A stretch of 64,000 bases of DNA from UBA4416 sp040387555 (GTDB taxonomy: Bacteria > Bacteroidota > Bacteroidia > B-17B0 > Aurantibacillaceae). Below are positions 43,689-53,066 of the stretch, in pieces. Both the position numbers and the translations under genes were made by a program. The number at the start of each line of letters is the position of its first letter. Position 1 is the stretch's first letter. Under the pieces are notes generated by a model, which did not search any database, was not told where the DNA came from, and worked only from the letters and a program-made list of their open reading frames with translations. The stretch covers positions 372,001-436,000 of the forward strand of contig JAZKDO010000005.1 in assembly GCA_040387555.1 (NCBI GenBank), in the 5' to 3' direction.

Positions 43689-46600
43689 TTATTCTTTTAC
43701 AAAACGTAAAGTGTTGATCCCTTTATCGGTTTTTACATGTATAATATATATTCCTGAAGATAATTCTGCTACAGAAAATGTTTTAGAGTTTTCTGTTTGA
43801 GCTAAATCTCCTAAAATATTAAATATATATACTGTCTGAATAGCTTCATCAGTTTGTACTGTAATGTCGCCAGAACCTGGATTAGGAAAAACTGTCATAG
43901 TTTTATTGTTATTTATTAGTTGATTAATTCCTGTACACAAACTTACACTTTGAGTGACCACTGCATTATTTGAGCAGCCATTTACATCTGTTCCTGTCAC
44001 AGAATATGTAGTTGTTACTGTTGGTGAAACTGAAATACTGCTTCCTGTAGCACTTGTGTTCCATGTATATGAAGTTGAAGTTCCATTTACAGTTAAACTG
44101 GCCGTTTCTCCTGTACATATTAATGTGCTGTTTGAAGATGCATTTATGACAGGTAGTGCATTAACAGTAACATTAGATGTTGCAAAGCCTGATGATATGC
44201 AGCCTAATGCACTTGTTCCGGAAACTGTATAAGTTGAATTTGAAGTAGGAGTTATAATTGCACTGCCATCTTGAATAGTGTATGTAGTGGCACCACTTGG
44301 AGTAATAGTGAAAGAATTCCCGGTACAGATACTGCCGCTATTTACTGCTATTGTTGGTATTGGATTAACCGTAATACTTGATGTTGCAATGGTTGAGGAT
44401 ATGCAGCCTAATGTACTTGTTCCAGAAACTGTATAAGTTGAATTTGAAGTAGGAGTTATAATTGCATTGCCACCTTGAATAGTGTATGTGTCGGCACCGC
44501 TTGGCACAATAGTGAAAGAACTTCCAGAACAAATACTACCGCTATTTACAGCAATAACAGGTGTAGGATTAACAGTAATGGTTATAAGTTGAGTCATTTC
44601 AAATTCACATAAATTGCTGCCACAATCAACATTACCAGCAGTCCAGGCTGTAGTAGGTGTCATTCCGGACATACTCCCAATAGAGTTAGTGACTAAATCA
44701 GTAATTGTAGAACCAGTGTTTTCAGAAATCTTAAAATAGTTAATTAAACCAATTTCGTTACCTGCTAAACAGTTATTCATATTTCCTGCAATTTCTATTT
44801 GAGTTCTAACTGTATTCCAAATTCTAATATCATCCATTTTTCCATTAAAATATTCTAAAGCTCCAATTGTTGCATCTTCTCCAAAACAAACAGTAGCAGT
44901 ATTGGATGGTATAGATGTAAATGGTGCGGTGTTTGTGGCTACAGCCAGACCATTTACATATAATTTCACAATGCCATTGTTAAATGTTGTTGCTACGTGA
45001 TTCCAGGCATTTAGTGTTAATACATTTGCCACACTTATTGTATGAGTTACAGCACCAGCGCCTTCAACATAAAATCGTAAACCTTTACCGTTATTAGTTG
45101 GGTTATAGGTATCAAGTATAAATTCGCCGCTTTCTGTGGCTACATTTTTAAATTTTGTAATTATTCTTTTTACAGTAGTGGCCCTTGGAAAAATCCACGC
45201 TTCTAAGGTTAATGAATTCGTTGATGGAGTTGATATGCTTGTATTTACAACATCATTTGTCCCGTCAAAATCCAAACCGTAATTACCTCCATTTTGAAGT
45301 TCTGCCAATACATTAAATGTTTTAGTTGAATTTAAAACACCAGTAGTGAAAGTAAGTGAACTGCCATTTCCTATGACTGGATTTCCAACGATAGTATTTG
45401 TTGCATCATCTCTTAATGAATATTTAATACCATTAACAGAACCGGTTGTATTTACAGTGGCAGTTGCGCCGCTACAGATAGATGATTGATTGTACGTTAA
45501 AGTCTCATTATCAATAATTCCCAAAACGGTAACATTTGCAGATGCTGTAGATGTATGTGCTTGATTGTCTGTAACTGTTAAGGTGACCGTATTTACTCCT
45601 ACATCCGAACAATTAAATGTGTTTTTACTTAAACTTACATTTAAAACTCCACAATCAACAGATGATCCATTATTTATGTTTGAAGTTGTAATTGAGGCTG
45701 TACCAAAACTATTAAGCTGCACCGTGTAATTTTGAGCAACAGCGTTTGCAAAGGTGCTTGGGCATAATGTTGTGAAGGCATTTGGCAATGTCCACCATCC
45801 GGAAAATCCTGTGCAATTACTTTTTATATATATATCATATGTAGTGCTTTGGGTTAAACTTGTTAATGAATAATCACTTACAGCAATAGAAGATACTAGA
45901 GTACCTGTATTCATTGGTTGCCCACTTACGGCATAAATCATATCCCAACTTAAAGCGTCTGTATTTTGATTCCAATCTATATTTACTGAATTAGCTGTTA
46001 TTGCACTAAAAATAATATTTGTTGGCGTGTTGCATCTATTCTCATTAGCTAGAGTACTAATAACGGTTGAACTTACAACACTAGTGTAATATTTTATGTC
46101 GTCAATTTTATCTAGGTATCTATCGGTTAAGTTTGACGAACCATTATTGGCAATTGTCATGGCTTTATTTGTAATTACAAGGCCACAATTAACATTAGAT
46201 AAGCTTGAAGTAAATCTTGATACGGTTTGTGTGTTTTCTAAAACACCATCTACATAAATAGCATACACGTATTTTTTTTCGGAAGACCCTGAATAAATAA
46301 TTGATCTTTGAGCCGTTACAATGATATTATGCCAATAGCCATCAGCAATATTTGTTGTAGCTTCGGTATAAACATATCCTGTGTATGCTACAACCGGGCT
46401 ACCACTTACGTCATGAGTATGCCAATAGTTTGCAGCCAAGCCGATTTTTCCATTTTTTAAATAGGTATACCAGCCAGCATCGCTATTGTTGTCGAAGTTT
46501 GAATTTTTATTACTATGATCAATAATTGTTCTTTTGGTCCCGTCAACAGTTGATGTGTTTACCCAAAAACTTGTAGTGAAGCTATAATCTTGGAAGGTAG

Positions 46601-46808
46601 AGGTAGTGCGCAAATAATCACCATTTAAATCAACGGAATTTGTAGCAGCATTTATTCTGTCAGTTGTTGGGGTTAAACTACTCCCAAATTGAGTTAATCC
46701 GGCAAGAGAAGCGTTAGTAAATGGGTAGCTTAAAGTTTGACTATTTATGTCAAACAAACACATCATGATCAGTGTTCCGCAAAGTAGTAATTTTTTCATT
46801 TTTTTCAT
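43689..46808 (-). CDS. Large T9SS-exported LamG/FN3/Ig-like surface protein
   Basis: A 1039-residue protein with signal peptide (KKLLLCGTLIMMCLFDINSQ). Domain order: a LamG-like lectin fold at about 20-250 (YWHNIIVTAQRS), an FN3-like unit at about 260-345 (TNIIFSAITANSVNIDW), an Ig/HYR-like region, and a second LamG at about 505-665 (LEAWIFPRATTVKR). Two nearly identical 68-residue Ig-like repeats follow at about 745-880, then a third diverged one, and a type A sorting tail (MTVFPNPGSGDITVQ ... LSSGIYIIHVKTDKG). It is a probable adhesin or matrix protein that uses the PorU/PorV pathway. The start could be at 46808 or three codons later. Confidence 0.88.
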   Translation of the reverse strand: MKKMKKLLLCGTLIMMCLFDINSQTLSYPFTNASLAGLTQFGSSLTPTTDRINAATNSVDLNGDYLRTTSTFQDYSFTTSFWVNTSTVDGTKRTIIDHSNKNSNFDNNSDAGWYTYLKNGKIGLAANYWHTHDVSGSPVVAYTGYVYTEATTNIADGYWHNIIVTAQRSIIYSGSSEKKYVYAIYVDGVLENTQTVSRFTSSLSNVNCGLVITNKAMTIANNGSSNLTDRYLDKIDDIKYYTSVVSSTVISTLANENRCNTPTNIIFSAITANSVNIDWNQNTDALSWDMIYAVSGQPMNTGTLVSSIAVSDYSLTSLTQSTTYDIYIKSNCTGFSGWWTLPNAFTTLCPSTFANAVAQNYTVQLNSFGTASITTSNINNGSSVDCGVLNVSLSKNTFNCSDVGVNTVTLTVTDNQAHTSTASANVTVLGIIDNETLTYNQSSICSGATATVNTTGSVNGIKYSLRDDATNTIVGNPVIGNGSSLTFTTGVLNSTKTFNVLAELQNGGNYGLDFDGTNDVVNTSISTPSTNSLTLEAWIFPRATTVKRIITKFKNVATESGEFILDTYNPTNNGKGLRFYVEGAGAVTHTISVANVLTLNAWNHVATTFNNGIVKLYVNGLAVATNTAPFTSIPSNTATVCFGEDATIGALEYFNGKMDDIRIWNTVRTQIEIAGNMNNCLAGNEIGLINYFKISENTGSTITDLVTNSIGSMSGMTPTTAWTAGNVDCGSNLCEFEMTQLITITVNPTPVIAVNSGSICSGSSFTIVPSGADTYTIQGGNAIITPTSNSTYTVSGTSTLGCISSTIATSSITVNPIPTIAVNSGSICTGNSFTITPSGATTYTIQDGSAIITPTSNSTYTVSGTSALGCISSGFATSNVTVNALPVINASSNSTLICTGETASLTVNGTSTSYTWNTSATGSSISVSPTVTTTYSVTGTDVNGCSNNAVVTQSVSLCTGINQLINNNKTMTVFPNPGSGDITVQTDEAIQTVYIFNILGDLAQTENSKTFSVAELSSGIYIIHVKTDKGINTLRFVKE
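44162..44569 (-). repeat. Tandem 204-bp repeat inside the surface-protein gene
   Basis: Two adjacent units offset by 204 bp (68 codons), high in nucleotide identity. Shared blocks include ATATGCAGCCTAATG at 44195 and 44399 and a 40-bp block near 44223 and 44427. Each encodes one Ig-like domain with SICSGSSFTI / SICTGNSFTI. Such tandem units can expand or contract by recombination. Confidence 0.8.
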
Positions 46809-46825
46809 TTTTTTAATGTATCAAG

Positions 46826-46833
46826 CAAACTTA
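46826..46833 (-). promoter_or_regulatory. -7 box of the LamG surface-protein gene
   Basis: The minus strand reads TAAGTTTG, an exact TAnnTTTG match, 17 nt before the ATG at 46808. TTTG lies 15 nt further upstream (46849-46852), closer than the usual spacing. Confidence 0.45.
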
Positions 46834-46899
46834 TAACTAAAACAATCACAAAGCTGACGCTTTTCAGCAACAGCCAATTGAGTTCAGGAATGGATAATT

Positions 46900-47643
46900 T
46901 TAGACAGAAATAGCCTCTTCAAACTCCGCTTTTTTATATTTCGAGAGTTTGGTTATCAGTCCGTTGGAGAGTTGAATACTAAGGTCGGATTTTGAATAGT
47001 GTTTTATGTAATTTTTGTTGACAAGCCAGGATTTGTGAACTCTGAAAAATTGCGGTAAACTTTCTAATACCGTTTCAAAATGCTTGAGGTTTTTACTAGC
47101 AATGTATGTTTTGTCAGTCGTATGAATAGTGCAATATGATTCCTGCGCTTCGATAGCAATAATGCTATCTATCGGAATGATATTTTGATGGCCCTTATCA
47201 CTGATTACAATGTTTTTGAGTTGTTTACTTTCCAAAGTGTTACTCAATAATGATAGCCGTTGAGAATGCTGCTCAATATTTCGCTGCTGAACGACCCTTG
47301 CAATAGCATTTTTTAAACGGTCAATATCAATAGGTTTCAATAAATAATCAATAGCGGCGACTTCAAAAGCTCTGATAGCATATTGATCGTAAGCAGTCAC
47401 AAATATGATTTCAAAATTAATGTCTTTAAAGAAGGTTACAATTTCAAAGCCCGAATAATTGGGCATTTCAATGTCTAAAAAGACTAAGTCTGGTTTTTCT
47501 TTGTTAATTACTTCAACGGCTTGCAATACATTATTGCACTTAGCTATTAGTTCAACATCCGGACAAAATCTCAGCAATAGATTTTCCAGTACATCCCTTG
47601 CACCTTCTTCATCATCTACTAATATGGCCCTGATTTTATTCAT
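46900..47643 (-). CDS. LytTR-family response regulator
   Basis: A 247-residue two-component regulator. The receiver domain spans residues 1-120, with the acidic pocket ILVDDEEGARD, phospho-acceptor Asp57 in LVFLDIEMP, a T in FVTAYDQYAIRAF, and Lys in YLLKPID. The LytTR DNA-binding domain spans about 145-245 (IAIEAQESYCTIHTTD, FFRVHKSWLVNKNYIKHY). Such regulators bind pairs of 9-bp direct repeats separated by about 12 bp. It lies 78 nt downstream of the propeller histidine kinase gene, its evident partner, and has its own -7 box. Confidence 0.93.
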   Translation of the reverse strand: MNKIRAILVDDEEGARDVLENLLLRFCPDVELIAKCNNVLQAVEVINKEKPDLVFLDIEMPNYSGFEIVTFFKDINFEIIFVTAYDQYAIRAFEVAAIDYLLKPIDIDRLKNAIARVVQQRNIEQHSQRLSLLSNTLESKQLKNIVISDKGHQNIIPIDSIIAIEAQESYCTIHTTDKTYIASKNLKHFETVLESLPQFFRVHKSWLVNKNYIKHYSKSDLSIQLSNGLITKLSKYKKAEFEEAISV

Positions 47644-47684
47644 TGAAGGGTAAAAATAGTATTCATTTTTAAGTATTTAAAGAT

Positions 47685-47692
47685 CAAATTTA
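47685..47692 (-). promoter_or_regulatory. -7 box of the LytTR regulator gene
   Basis: The minus strand reads TAAATTTG, an exact TAnnTTTG match, in the gap between kinase and regulator, 42 nt before the regulator ATG. Confidence 0.4.
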
Positions 47693-47721
47693 TGAATCAT
47701 CTCTTTTAATTCAGTAACGGA

Positions 47722-50565
47722 CTAAAATTTATGTTTTATGGGTATTGATAAGATCACTTTTGTTCCTATCGCTTCCTTGTTCTCATTACATAGATCCTCG
47801 TAATTGTAACCAAAATCACCCTTAAATACAGTACTTAATATCTGAAAACGTTTATGAATGGCTTTTCCTGAGAAAGATTCATGTTCAGAACGTTGTCTTT
47901 GTTTAATAGCTTTTGATTTTTCACGCCCAATGCCATTATCTTCTATAGTACAGATCAATGTATCTTTCAGTTCAAAGGTTATTTTTAAATGCTTTTGACC
48001 TTCTTTGTGTAATAATCCGTGTAGTAATGAATTTTCTATAAACGGCTGGATCAGTAATGGCGGAAGCATAATGTCTTCCACATTTTTTATATCAATGGTA
48101 TAGTTTAGTTCTTTTTTAAATCGTAGTTTTTCAAGGGACAGGTATAGTTCCAGTAGTTTTATTTCCTGATCAAAATCGATAAAGTCTTTTTCCGAGTAAC
48201 TTAATGTTCTTCTTACTAAATTAGAGAATGTAGTAATGTAAGAATAGGAGTTTTCCACATCCCCTTTTAATATAAGATCCTGTATGGAATTTAATGAATT
48301 GAAAATGAAATGCGGATTCATTTGGGATTGAATAGCTGTTAGTTTGGAGGCATTTAACTCATTAATTTGTTGGGATTTTTTTCGTTGAATATTTAATTGC
48401 CAACGATAAATCATGAACACTATTCCCAAAAATAAAATAATGGATAGGACGAGAAACCACCAACGTATATAAAATGGTGAAACTATTGTAAAAGAATAGG
48501 AGACTTCCTCACTAAAAACACCTTTATTTTCAGCTTTTACATAGAAGATATAATCGCCTGATGCAAGGGCAGCGTAAGTGATTTGGTTTGATTCATAAGG
48601 GTTGATATTCCATTTTGAATCGTATCCAGCCAGTTTATAATGATAGCGGATGGTTTCCCTGTTTCTTAAGGATGGCGATGAAAAAATGAATTGTATTTTT
48701 CGTTGATCACTTTTTAAGGCAGTTGTTTGTCTGGAATTTATCTCTTCGTCATTTACTAATATATGATCTAGGCGGATGTATGGTTTTTGAAAAGCTACTT
48801 TGGAATAATTTAAATCAATGGGCTGTACTCCTCCTGAATGGCTAATCCATAATTGGTTTTGATGAAAGGTGAAATCGATTATTCTTTTAGAAGAAAGTCC
48901 AAAAATGGAATGGAGTGATTTTATCAATTTTCCATTCATGTCAAATTGAAATAGTCCATTTGATGACCTGGCAATAATGGTGTTATCATGAATGATGATT
49001 TTTTTCAGGACCTCCTCTTTATCATTTACTAGGGGATGAATAGCCTGAATGACCTTATCTTTTTTTATGATTAAAATACCATTCTTTTTAGTACTTGCGA
49101 ATATGTTTCCTTCATGAATTGTTAGATTATTTGGGAAGATGGCTTCGTTATTATAAATTATTTGCTTACAGGATCCTGAAGGAAAAATAATAAAGAGCCC
49201 ATTGGCGGTAGAGGCATAAAGACTACTGTCTTTGAAATTGTATTCAACGGAATATATTCTGTAATTTAAGTTTTTAAATGCTGTGTTGGTAATTTGGCCA
49301 TGATCAGTAAAGGTGGTTTGAATAATTCCCCTGTTGGTTCCAAGATAAAAATGGTTTTTTGAGATAATGGCTGCATCTTTTAATGAGGCCTCTGTAATAT
49401 CCATAAAAGTGTTACTGGATTTGCTGTAAGCCCTGATATGTCCATTGTCAAAAACAATAAAATTACTTAACTTATTTCCATAGATCGCTTCTATCGGCCG
49501 TTTCCCTTTGTTATTAATAGTGATGAGTTCGCCATTGATATAATTTATCAGGTTTCCTTTAGAGGTGCCTATTATTAATCCCATTGTAGAATCTGAATAT
49601 AAGGCAGTAGCGGGATCATCTCTGAAAGAAGAAATGACATCTGGAACTTTAGTGTCGGGTATTACCAGAATTCCTTTATCAAACGTGCTTAGTAACATAT
49701 TCCCTTCACTATCTTTAAATATATCAGAAATAAAATAATCACCATAGAAGATAGGGTAGATAACGTTTGTTATTTTACTGTCAATTAATGCCGCTCCGGG
49801 AAGGGTTCCTGTGATCCATAACTCATTACCTGTTTCGTAGATCCTGACTGATTCACTTCTTTCAAATAAAATATTTTTCGGTAATAGCGTGAGTTCAAAT
49901 GTGATTGGATCATAGCTATATTGTTCTTTGGTTTTTAGATCAAGCGCATAAAAGAACTGACGGACCTTATAGAACTTCAAAACGCTTTCACTTATTAAAT
50001 GACCCGATGAAAAAATTAATTTATTTTTTGAGAATTTTCCATTTTTATATATTAAAACCGAATCGACTCCATTTAAATGATACTGGGTGCCATTATTTTT
50101 TGAAGAGAAGGGCTGACCCACATAATGACCGGCCACAGTATGTCTTTTAACTTCTTTGCCATTTTTATCGAGCACCAGCATTGTTTTTGCGCCAACGATC
50201 AGGTTGCCATCATCTGCTATGGAAAGACTTATGTCGGAACTACTCTCATCGGCTTTGAGTTCATAAAACAAATCGCACTCATTGTTTTTAATTTGAAATA
50301 CTTGGTTGTTAAGATTGTGACAATAAATTATTCCATCATGATTAATGGTGAAATTAAATACAGAACTACCTTTTGCTTTATCGCATTCTTTTTTCTTGTA
50401 GTGATAGTAATCAAAGTAAAAAAGTCCTTCATTGGTAGCGAACCAGTAATTTAATTTTTTATCCTGTATGACATCATAGATCTGAGTTCCTCTGAACTGT
50501 TCTTCCGCAAATGTAAAATAGGCCGGCTGTTGGGCTTGTAAATTTTTGAACGATACACACACCAT
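47722..50565 (-). CDS. LytS-type sensor histidine kinase with beta-propeller sensor domain
   Basis: At least 947 residues. A two-component-regulator propeller of WFATNEGLFYF-type repeats covers about 15-600, then a Y_Y_Y domain (IRYHYKLAGYDSKW), one membrane helix (WWFLVLSIILFLGIVFMIY) near residue 705, a short coiled coil, and the His_kinase domain with the phospho-His in QSQMNPHFIFNSLNSIQD near 750 and an ATPase N/G box (QPFIENSLLHGLL, IEDNGIGR). The frame stays open upstream of the ATG at 50565 to 50634 and encodes a proper signal peptide there, so the real start is probably a rare ATT or ATA codon near 50625-50605. Its partner regulator is the next gene. Confidence 0.88.
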   Translation of the reverse strand: MVCVSFKNLQAQQPAYFTFAEEQFRGTQIYDVIQDKKLNYWFATNEGLFYFDYYHYKKKECDKAKGSSVFNFTINHDGIIYCHNLNNQVFQIKNNECDLFYELKADESSSDISLSIADDGNLIVGAKTMLVLDKNGKEVKRHTVAGHYVGQPFSSKNNGTQYHLNGVDSVLIYKNGKFSKNKLIFSSGHLISESVLKFYKVRQFFYALDLKTKEQYSYDPITFELTLLPKNILFERSESVRIYETGNELWITGTLPGAALIDSKITNVIYPIFYGDYFISDIFKDSEGNMLLSTFDKGILVIPDTKVPDVISSFRDDPATALYSDSTMGLIIGTSKGNLINYINGELITINNKGKRPIEAIYGNKLSNFIVFDNGHIRAYSKSSNTFMDITEASLKDAAIISKNHFYLGTNRGIIQTTFTDHGQITNTAFKNLNYRIYSVEYNFKDSSLYASTANGLFIIFPSGSCKQIIYNNEAIFPNNLTIHEGNIFASTKKNGILIIKKDKVIQAIHPLVNDKEEVLKKIIIHDNTIIARSSNGLFQFDMNGKLIKSLHSIFGLSSKRIIDFTFHQNQLWISHSGGVQPIDLNYSKVAFQKPYIRLDHILVNDEEINSRQTTALKSDQRKIQFIFSSPSLRNRETIRYHYKLAGYDSKWNINPYESNQITYAALASGDYIFYVKAENKGVFSEEVSYSFTIVSPFYIRWWFLVLSIILFLGIVFMIYRWQLNIQRKKSQQINELNASKLTAIQSQMNPHFIFNSLNSIQDLILKGDVENSYSYITTFSNLVRRTLSYSEKDFIDFDQEIKLLELYLSLEKLRFKKELNYTIDIKNVEDIMLPPLLIQPFIENSLLHGLLHKEGQKHLKITFELKDTLICTIEDNGIGREKSKAIKQRQRSEHESFSGKAIHKRFQILSTVFKGDFGYNYEDLCNENKEAIGTKVILSIPIKHKF

Positions 50566-50738
50566 AAAAAATATCAGACTTTTTATAGTGTAAAAACGCT
50601 TTGGTATGTCGCTAATTGTTTTAATAGAATATTTTTAACCTTTTCCGAGCTGCGGCATTTAACTCTTCAACATTTTCTTTTTCTTTCCAAGAGTCCCTTT
50701 ATCGCTCACTTTTTTGTTCATTTTACTTTTCGTTGTTT

Positions 50739-52829
50739 TTAAATTTTGATTCCAATAACACAAATATCATCCACTTGCTGCAGATCTCCCCTCCAACTAT
50801 TCAGTGATGTTTTTAAAACTTCATTTTGTTCGTGCATTGAAAGATGAGAGATGCTCTTTAATAATTCTTTTAATTGTTTATACATGAATTTTTTTCCTTT
50901 CAGGCCTCCAAACTGATCCGGTAAACCATCGGTTAGTGTATATACCACATCGTCTTTTTGTAAATTAAAAGTATGTTGCGTAAAAGGAGTAGTGTCTTTG
51001 TCGTGTTTACCAACCGGCATTTTATCTGCACCCAATTCTATCAGTTCAACCTCCCCATCTACCGTTGAATTAGAACGAATTATCCAAACCGGATTATTAG
51101 CAGCGGCGTAAGTTAATTTACTGTTCTTGAAATCAAAACATATGAGGCTGCAATCCATACCATCTTTTCCTCCATTTTCACTGCCGTCTTTTTTTAAACG
51201 TTCAATAATTTTTGATCGGGTATGATTTAATATCTCTGCGGGTTCAGTAAATTTTTCTTGTTCAACTGCTTTTTCAAGACATGAAATATTCAGGATACTC
51301 ATGATCGCTCCGGGAACACCGTGTCCTGTACTATCTGCTGTTACTAAAATAAATTTTTTATCAGTGGCTGAGCCTATCGAAGCCGCCCAGTAGAAATCAC
51401 CGCTTACTACATCTTTAGGTTGAAAGAAAACAAAATAATTGTTGTGTTTTAAATTGTCATCCAATAGTTCGGTTGTTGCTAAAAAACTTCGCTGAATGCG
51501 TTCTGCATAATTAATACTGTCAGTTATTTCTTTATGCTTTTCTTCAACCAGGTGTTTTTGTGTTGTGATAATCTTATTTTGTTTTTGTGTTTCAATTTCC
51601 TTAAGCTCAATGATCTGTTTTTGTTTGCTTGTTACCCTAAAGCGGTTAACCATAAAACCGGCGAACACGAGCAGCAATCCTAAACCGCCATATAAGGCGT
51701 AACTTTTTGTTCTTTCTTGTTTAAGCTGGGCCTGTTGTGCGATTACGAGAGCATTTTTCACTTTTTGCTCCTCAACATTTTTTACACTATCGGCGGCTGC
51801 CTTTTTTTCGTATTGGTATTGTAACTGTTTTTTTAGACTTGCTTTCTTACTCTCTGCATTATAGATGCTATCCCGCATTATCACCTCTAACTCATACATT
51901 TCAAATGCCTTTTTAAAATTATTCTGACCCTTATAGATTTCTTTTAAAGTCATAGCAGCTCGCTTTATATTTTCAGGATAGCCAACTTCTTTTGAAGCAC
52001 TTAAGCTGCGATTAGCATATTTTTGAGCTTCATTACTTAATCCTTGCTTTTGCAGAGCTGTTGCAATAAAGTTTGTAGCAAATGCAATTCCTCTTTTATC
52101 TGAAATTTCTTCAACAATTTTCAAACTCTTGTAAAAAAATTCTAAAGCTTTTGCGACATTATTTTTATTATAATAAATTAGACCTATGTTATTTAATGAG
52201 TTTGAAATTCCACTTTTGTCTGAAACTTTTTCACGGATCTTTAAACTTTTTTGAAAAAACGTTAAGGCTTTTTCAATATCACCCCGGTTTTTGTAAATCA
52301 AACCAATATTGTTTAAGCAATTAGCAAGTCCTGCCTCATCGTTGATCTCCTCCAATAAAATCAAACTACTTTGATAGTATTCCAGGGCTTTCACATAGTC
52401 TCCCTGCGCATCGTATATAAAACCAATGTTTATTAATGAGGAAGACATTCCCTTTTTATCATTTATTTGTTCCTCAATTTTTAAACTTCTGTGTAAATTT
52501 TCTAATGCTTTTGGAATATCACCCTGATTTGTTGCAAGATAACCAGCATTATTAAGGGCAATACCCAGATATTTTAAATAAATTGGTTTAAGAGCGGGAC
52601 TCGCGTGAACAGCAGATTTTTCAGATAATTTCAGGAGTTGGTCATTGTAAATGCTCCATTCATTTTCACTTGCATTGTCCGAAAGTAGATTTAAAATATT
52701 ACAACGGGTGGTATCATGCTTTGCTTTTTTTAAGGCAATTTTCAAAGAATCGATCAGTGGTTCCTGAGCCTTTACATTAATACTAAATATTAATAGAATA
52801 AATAGGTGTAGTATGTTTAGTGGTTTCAT
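50739..52829 (-). CDS. TPR-containing SpoIIE-type serine phosphatase
   Basis: A 696-residue protein starting at the ATG at 52829, which gives signal peptide LNILHLFILLIFSINVKAQ; the ATG at 52868 would add 13 residues that overlap the gene remnant upstream. At least five TPR units (for example GDYVKALEYYQSSLILLEEI, GDIEKALTFFQKSLKIREKV) span about 85-330. Next come a membrane helix (YALYGGLGLLLVFAGFMV) near 390, a coiled coil, then the PP2C/SpoIIE domain from about 465. Metal-site motifs are VVSGDFYWA, VTADSTGHGVPGAIMS, DGMDCSLICFD, TLTDGLPDQFGG and QQVDDICVIGI. It probably dephosphorylates an anti-anti-sigma type partner in response to periplasmic TPR binding. Confidence 0.9.
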   Translation of the reverse strand: MKPLNILHLFILLIFSINVKAQEPLIDSLKIALKKAKHDTTRCNILNLLSDNASENEWSIYNDQLLKLSEKSAVHASPALKPIYLKYLGIALNNAGYLATNQGDIPKALENLHRSLKIEEQINDKKGMSSSLINIGFIYDAQGDYVKALEYYQSSLILLEEINDEAGLANCLNNIGLIYKNRGDIEKALTFFQKSLKIREKVSDKSGISNSLNNIGLIYYNKNNVAKALEFFYKSLKIVEEISDKRGIAFATNFIATALQKQGLSNEAQKYANRSLSASKEVGYPENIKRAAMTLKEIYKGQNNFKKAFEMYELEVIMRDSIYNAESKKASLKKQLQYQYEKKAAADSVKNVEEQKVKNALVIAQQAQLKQERTKSYALYGGLGLLLVFAGFMVNRFRVTSKQKQIIELKEIETQKQNKIITTQKHLVEEKHKEITDSINYAERIQRSFLATTELLDDNLKHNNYFVFFQPKDVVSGDFYWAASIGSATDKKFILVTADSTGHGVPGAIMSILNISCLEKAVEQEKFTEPAEILNHTRSKIIERLKKDGSENGGKDGMDCSLICFDFKNSKLTYAAANNPVWIIRSNSTVDGEVELIELGADKMPVGKHDKDTTPFTQHTFNLQKDDVVYTLTDGLPDQFGGLKGKKFMYKQLKELLKSISHLSMHEQNEVLKTSLNSWRGDLQQVDDICVIGIKI

Positions 52830-52843
52830 TTTTTTTAATTTTA

Positions 52844-52921
52844 TTAAATTCTTATACCAATTACACAAATATCATCAACTTGCTTTATCTCCCTTCCAAC
52901 CAAAGTATAGCTGTATTTAAA
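52844..52921 (-). pseudogene. 3' remnant of another SpoIIE-type phosphatase gene
   Basis: The minus strand reads ...TLVGREIKQVDDICVIGIRI then TAA (stop at 52846-52844). This aligns residue by residue with the C-terminal ends of both intact SpoIIE genes in the window (QQVDDICVIGIKI and AQVDDILVIGIQL), including the stop position. Upstream of about 52921 the homology is lost, with no start codon or domain. It is best explained as the tail of a deleted paralogue, left when two similar genes recombined. The next intact gene starts 15 nt beyond it. Confidence 0.75.
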
Positions 52922-53020
52922 GATAAATGTTTTGCGACCACTTCCAAATAAAATTAATTCGCAATTATGAATGTTTGGACATCGAATGCGTTTCTCAATA
53001 CGATAAGAGTTTAAATAAAA

Positions 53021-53045
53021 ATCCCCCTGCTCATCACAGGGGGAT
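53021..53045 (-). terminator. Terminator of the M23 peptidase gene
   Basis: A 9-bp GC-rich stem (53021-53029 with 53037-53045) and a 7-nt loop, followed on the minus strand by TTTTATTT. It starts 22 nt after the stop at 53067. Confidence 0.85.
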
Positions 53046-53066
53046 CATTTAAAACGGAGTATAGGG

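Noticed and set aside
50659..50721. 20-codon Lys-rich frame MNKKVSDKGTLGKKKKMLKS before the propeller histidine kinase
   Set aside because: Too short, no promoter box, and the Lys content is what AT-rich sequence gives by chance.
52830..52868. N-terminal extension MCNWYKNLIKLKK of the TPR-SpoIIE protein
   Set aside because: It is another frame of the gene remnant at 52844-52921 and would spoil the signal peptide beginning at 52829.
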